From an uncultured Alphaproteobacteria bacterium (GTDB lineage: Bacteria; Pseudomonadota; Alphaproteobacteria; Puniceispirillales; Puniceispirillaceae), in assembly GCA_913031555.1 (NCBI GenBank), contig CAJWDO010000137.1, forward strand, positions 1 through 5,267: a stretch of DNA of 5,267 nucleotides. The letters run 5' to 3'. Positions 5,064-5,267 of the stretch are shown here, one piece after another; the first letter of the stretch is position 1, and each line of letters begins with the position of its first letter. A program made the translations under genes and the position numbers. The notes under the pieces are model-generated. The model was not told where the DNA came from, ran no database searches, and saw only the letters and a program-made list of their open reading frames with translations.

Positions 5064-5267
5064 ATGCGCAAAACCACCCTTTTGGCCGCCGCCGCGGCTC
5101 TCATCATCGGGGTTTCTGCCCTGTCCGCCACCGCCGGTGTGATTGAAGACCGAAAAGCCAACTTCAAGGCCAACAATTTATCGATGCGCGCCATCGGTGC
5201 CGCGCTCAGCGCCGGTGATTTCGACACTGTGGCGGGTGAAGCCGAGAAAATTGCCGCCTGGGCCATG
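5064..5267 (+). CDS. Cytochrome c'-like (class II cytochrome c) precursor, N-terminal part
   Basis: The frame is open from ATG 5064 to the window edge (68 codons). MRKTT, then a hydrophobic stretch (LLAAAAALIIGVSAL) and SATA at residues 21-24 form a Sec signal peptide, cleaved probably after Ala24. The mature part starts VIEDRKANFKANNLSMRAIG and continues with ALSAGDFDTVAGEAEKIAAW. This is the pattern of class II cytochromes c (cytochrome c'/c-556): a first helix beginning with charged R+xxF or R+xxM, then a short G-x-F-D loop and a second helix of A.xIAxxA type. These are periplasmic four-helix haem proteins of about 125-150 residues that bind NO or carry electrons. The haem-binding CxxCH near the C-terminus lies outside the window, so haem binding is inferred. 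It diverges from the exporter. Confidence 0.75.
   Translation, partial: MRKTTLLAAAAALIIGVSALSATAGVIEDRKANFKANNLSMRAIGAALSAGDFDTVAGEAEKIAAWAM

Noticed and set aside
4847..5146. 99-residue plus-strand open frame in the intergenic gap
   Set aside because: It overlaps the cytochrome c'-like start in another frame, shows no domain and has no ribosome binding site.
4922..5266. 114-residue minus-strand open frame over the right end
   Set aside because: It is the complement of the cytochrome c'-like gene with its signal peptide, and it runs across the repeat-rich gap. Its composition is that of an antisense shadow.

Overview
The main part of the window (about 363 to 5267) looks like one continuous stretch of an alphaproteobacterial chromosome. 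The evidence is an acetoacetyl-CoA synthetase that closely resembles, from memory, the rhizobial AcsA2 type; a perfect TTAA-N7-TTAAC box of the kind bound by the alphaproteobacterial regulator CtrA; a class II cytochrome c (cytochrome c'-like) gene; and moderately high GC with AT-rich gaps between genes. A marine or free-living relative of Rhodospirillales/SAR116 would fit, but the sequence alone does not fix the genus.

Layout. Positions 1 to about 360 are a mosaic that does not belong with the rest: an F-box-like fragment with a eukaryotic-protist flavour (2 to ~165), the C-terminal tail of an unknown protein ending at 254, and the first 28 codons of a short-chain dehydrogenase (279-362). 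This abuts, tail to tail, the first ~68 codons of a glutathione reductase gene (gor, minus strand, 548 down to ~345). Both genes break off in the same 18 bases, so the left end is probably an assembly or amplification chimera rather than natural gene order. Upstream of gor, on the same strand, lies a small uncharacterised gene (1065-622), possibly a CesT/YbjN-like chaperone fold, with the CtrA-type box in its promoter region. From the same AT-rich gap (about 1066-1344) the acetoacetyl-CoA synthetase gene (aacS/acsA2, 1345-3294) reads rightwards.

aacS converges, with only 14 bases between stop codons, on a minus-strand gene for an unrecognised 173-residue protein with a probable helix-turn-helix (3830-3309). 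Upstream of that, on the same strand, is a ten-helix EamA/DMT-family exporter (4811-3909). A 252-base gap rich in small dyads and a degenerate 14-base tandem repeat (4812-5063) separates the exporter from a divergent, window-truncated gene for a secreted cytochrome c'-like protein (5064 onwards).

Functionally this is a mixed neighbourhood rather than one pathway: thiol redox (gor), ketone-body/polyhydroxybutyrate carbon re-entry (aacS), metabolite export (EamA) and periplasmic haem protein (cytochrome c'). I see no defence system, CRISPR array, tRNA, rRNA or complete mobile element. The most interesting items are the CtrA box that decides the start of the small gene, the repeat-rich leader of the cytochrome gene, and the chimeric left end.
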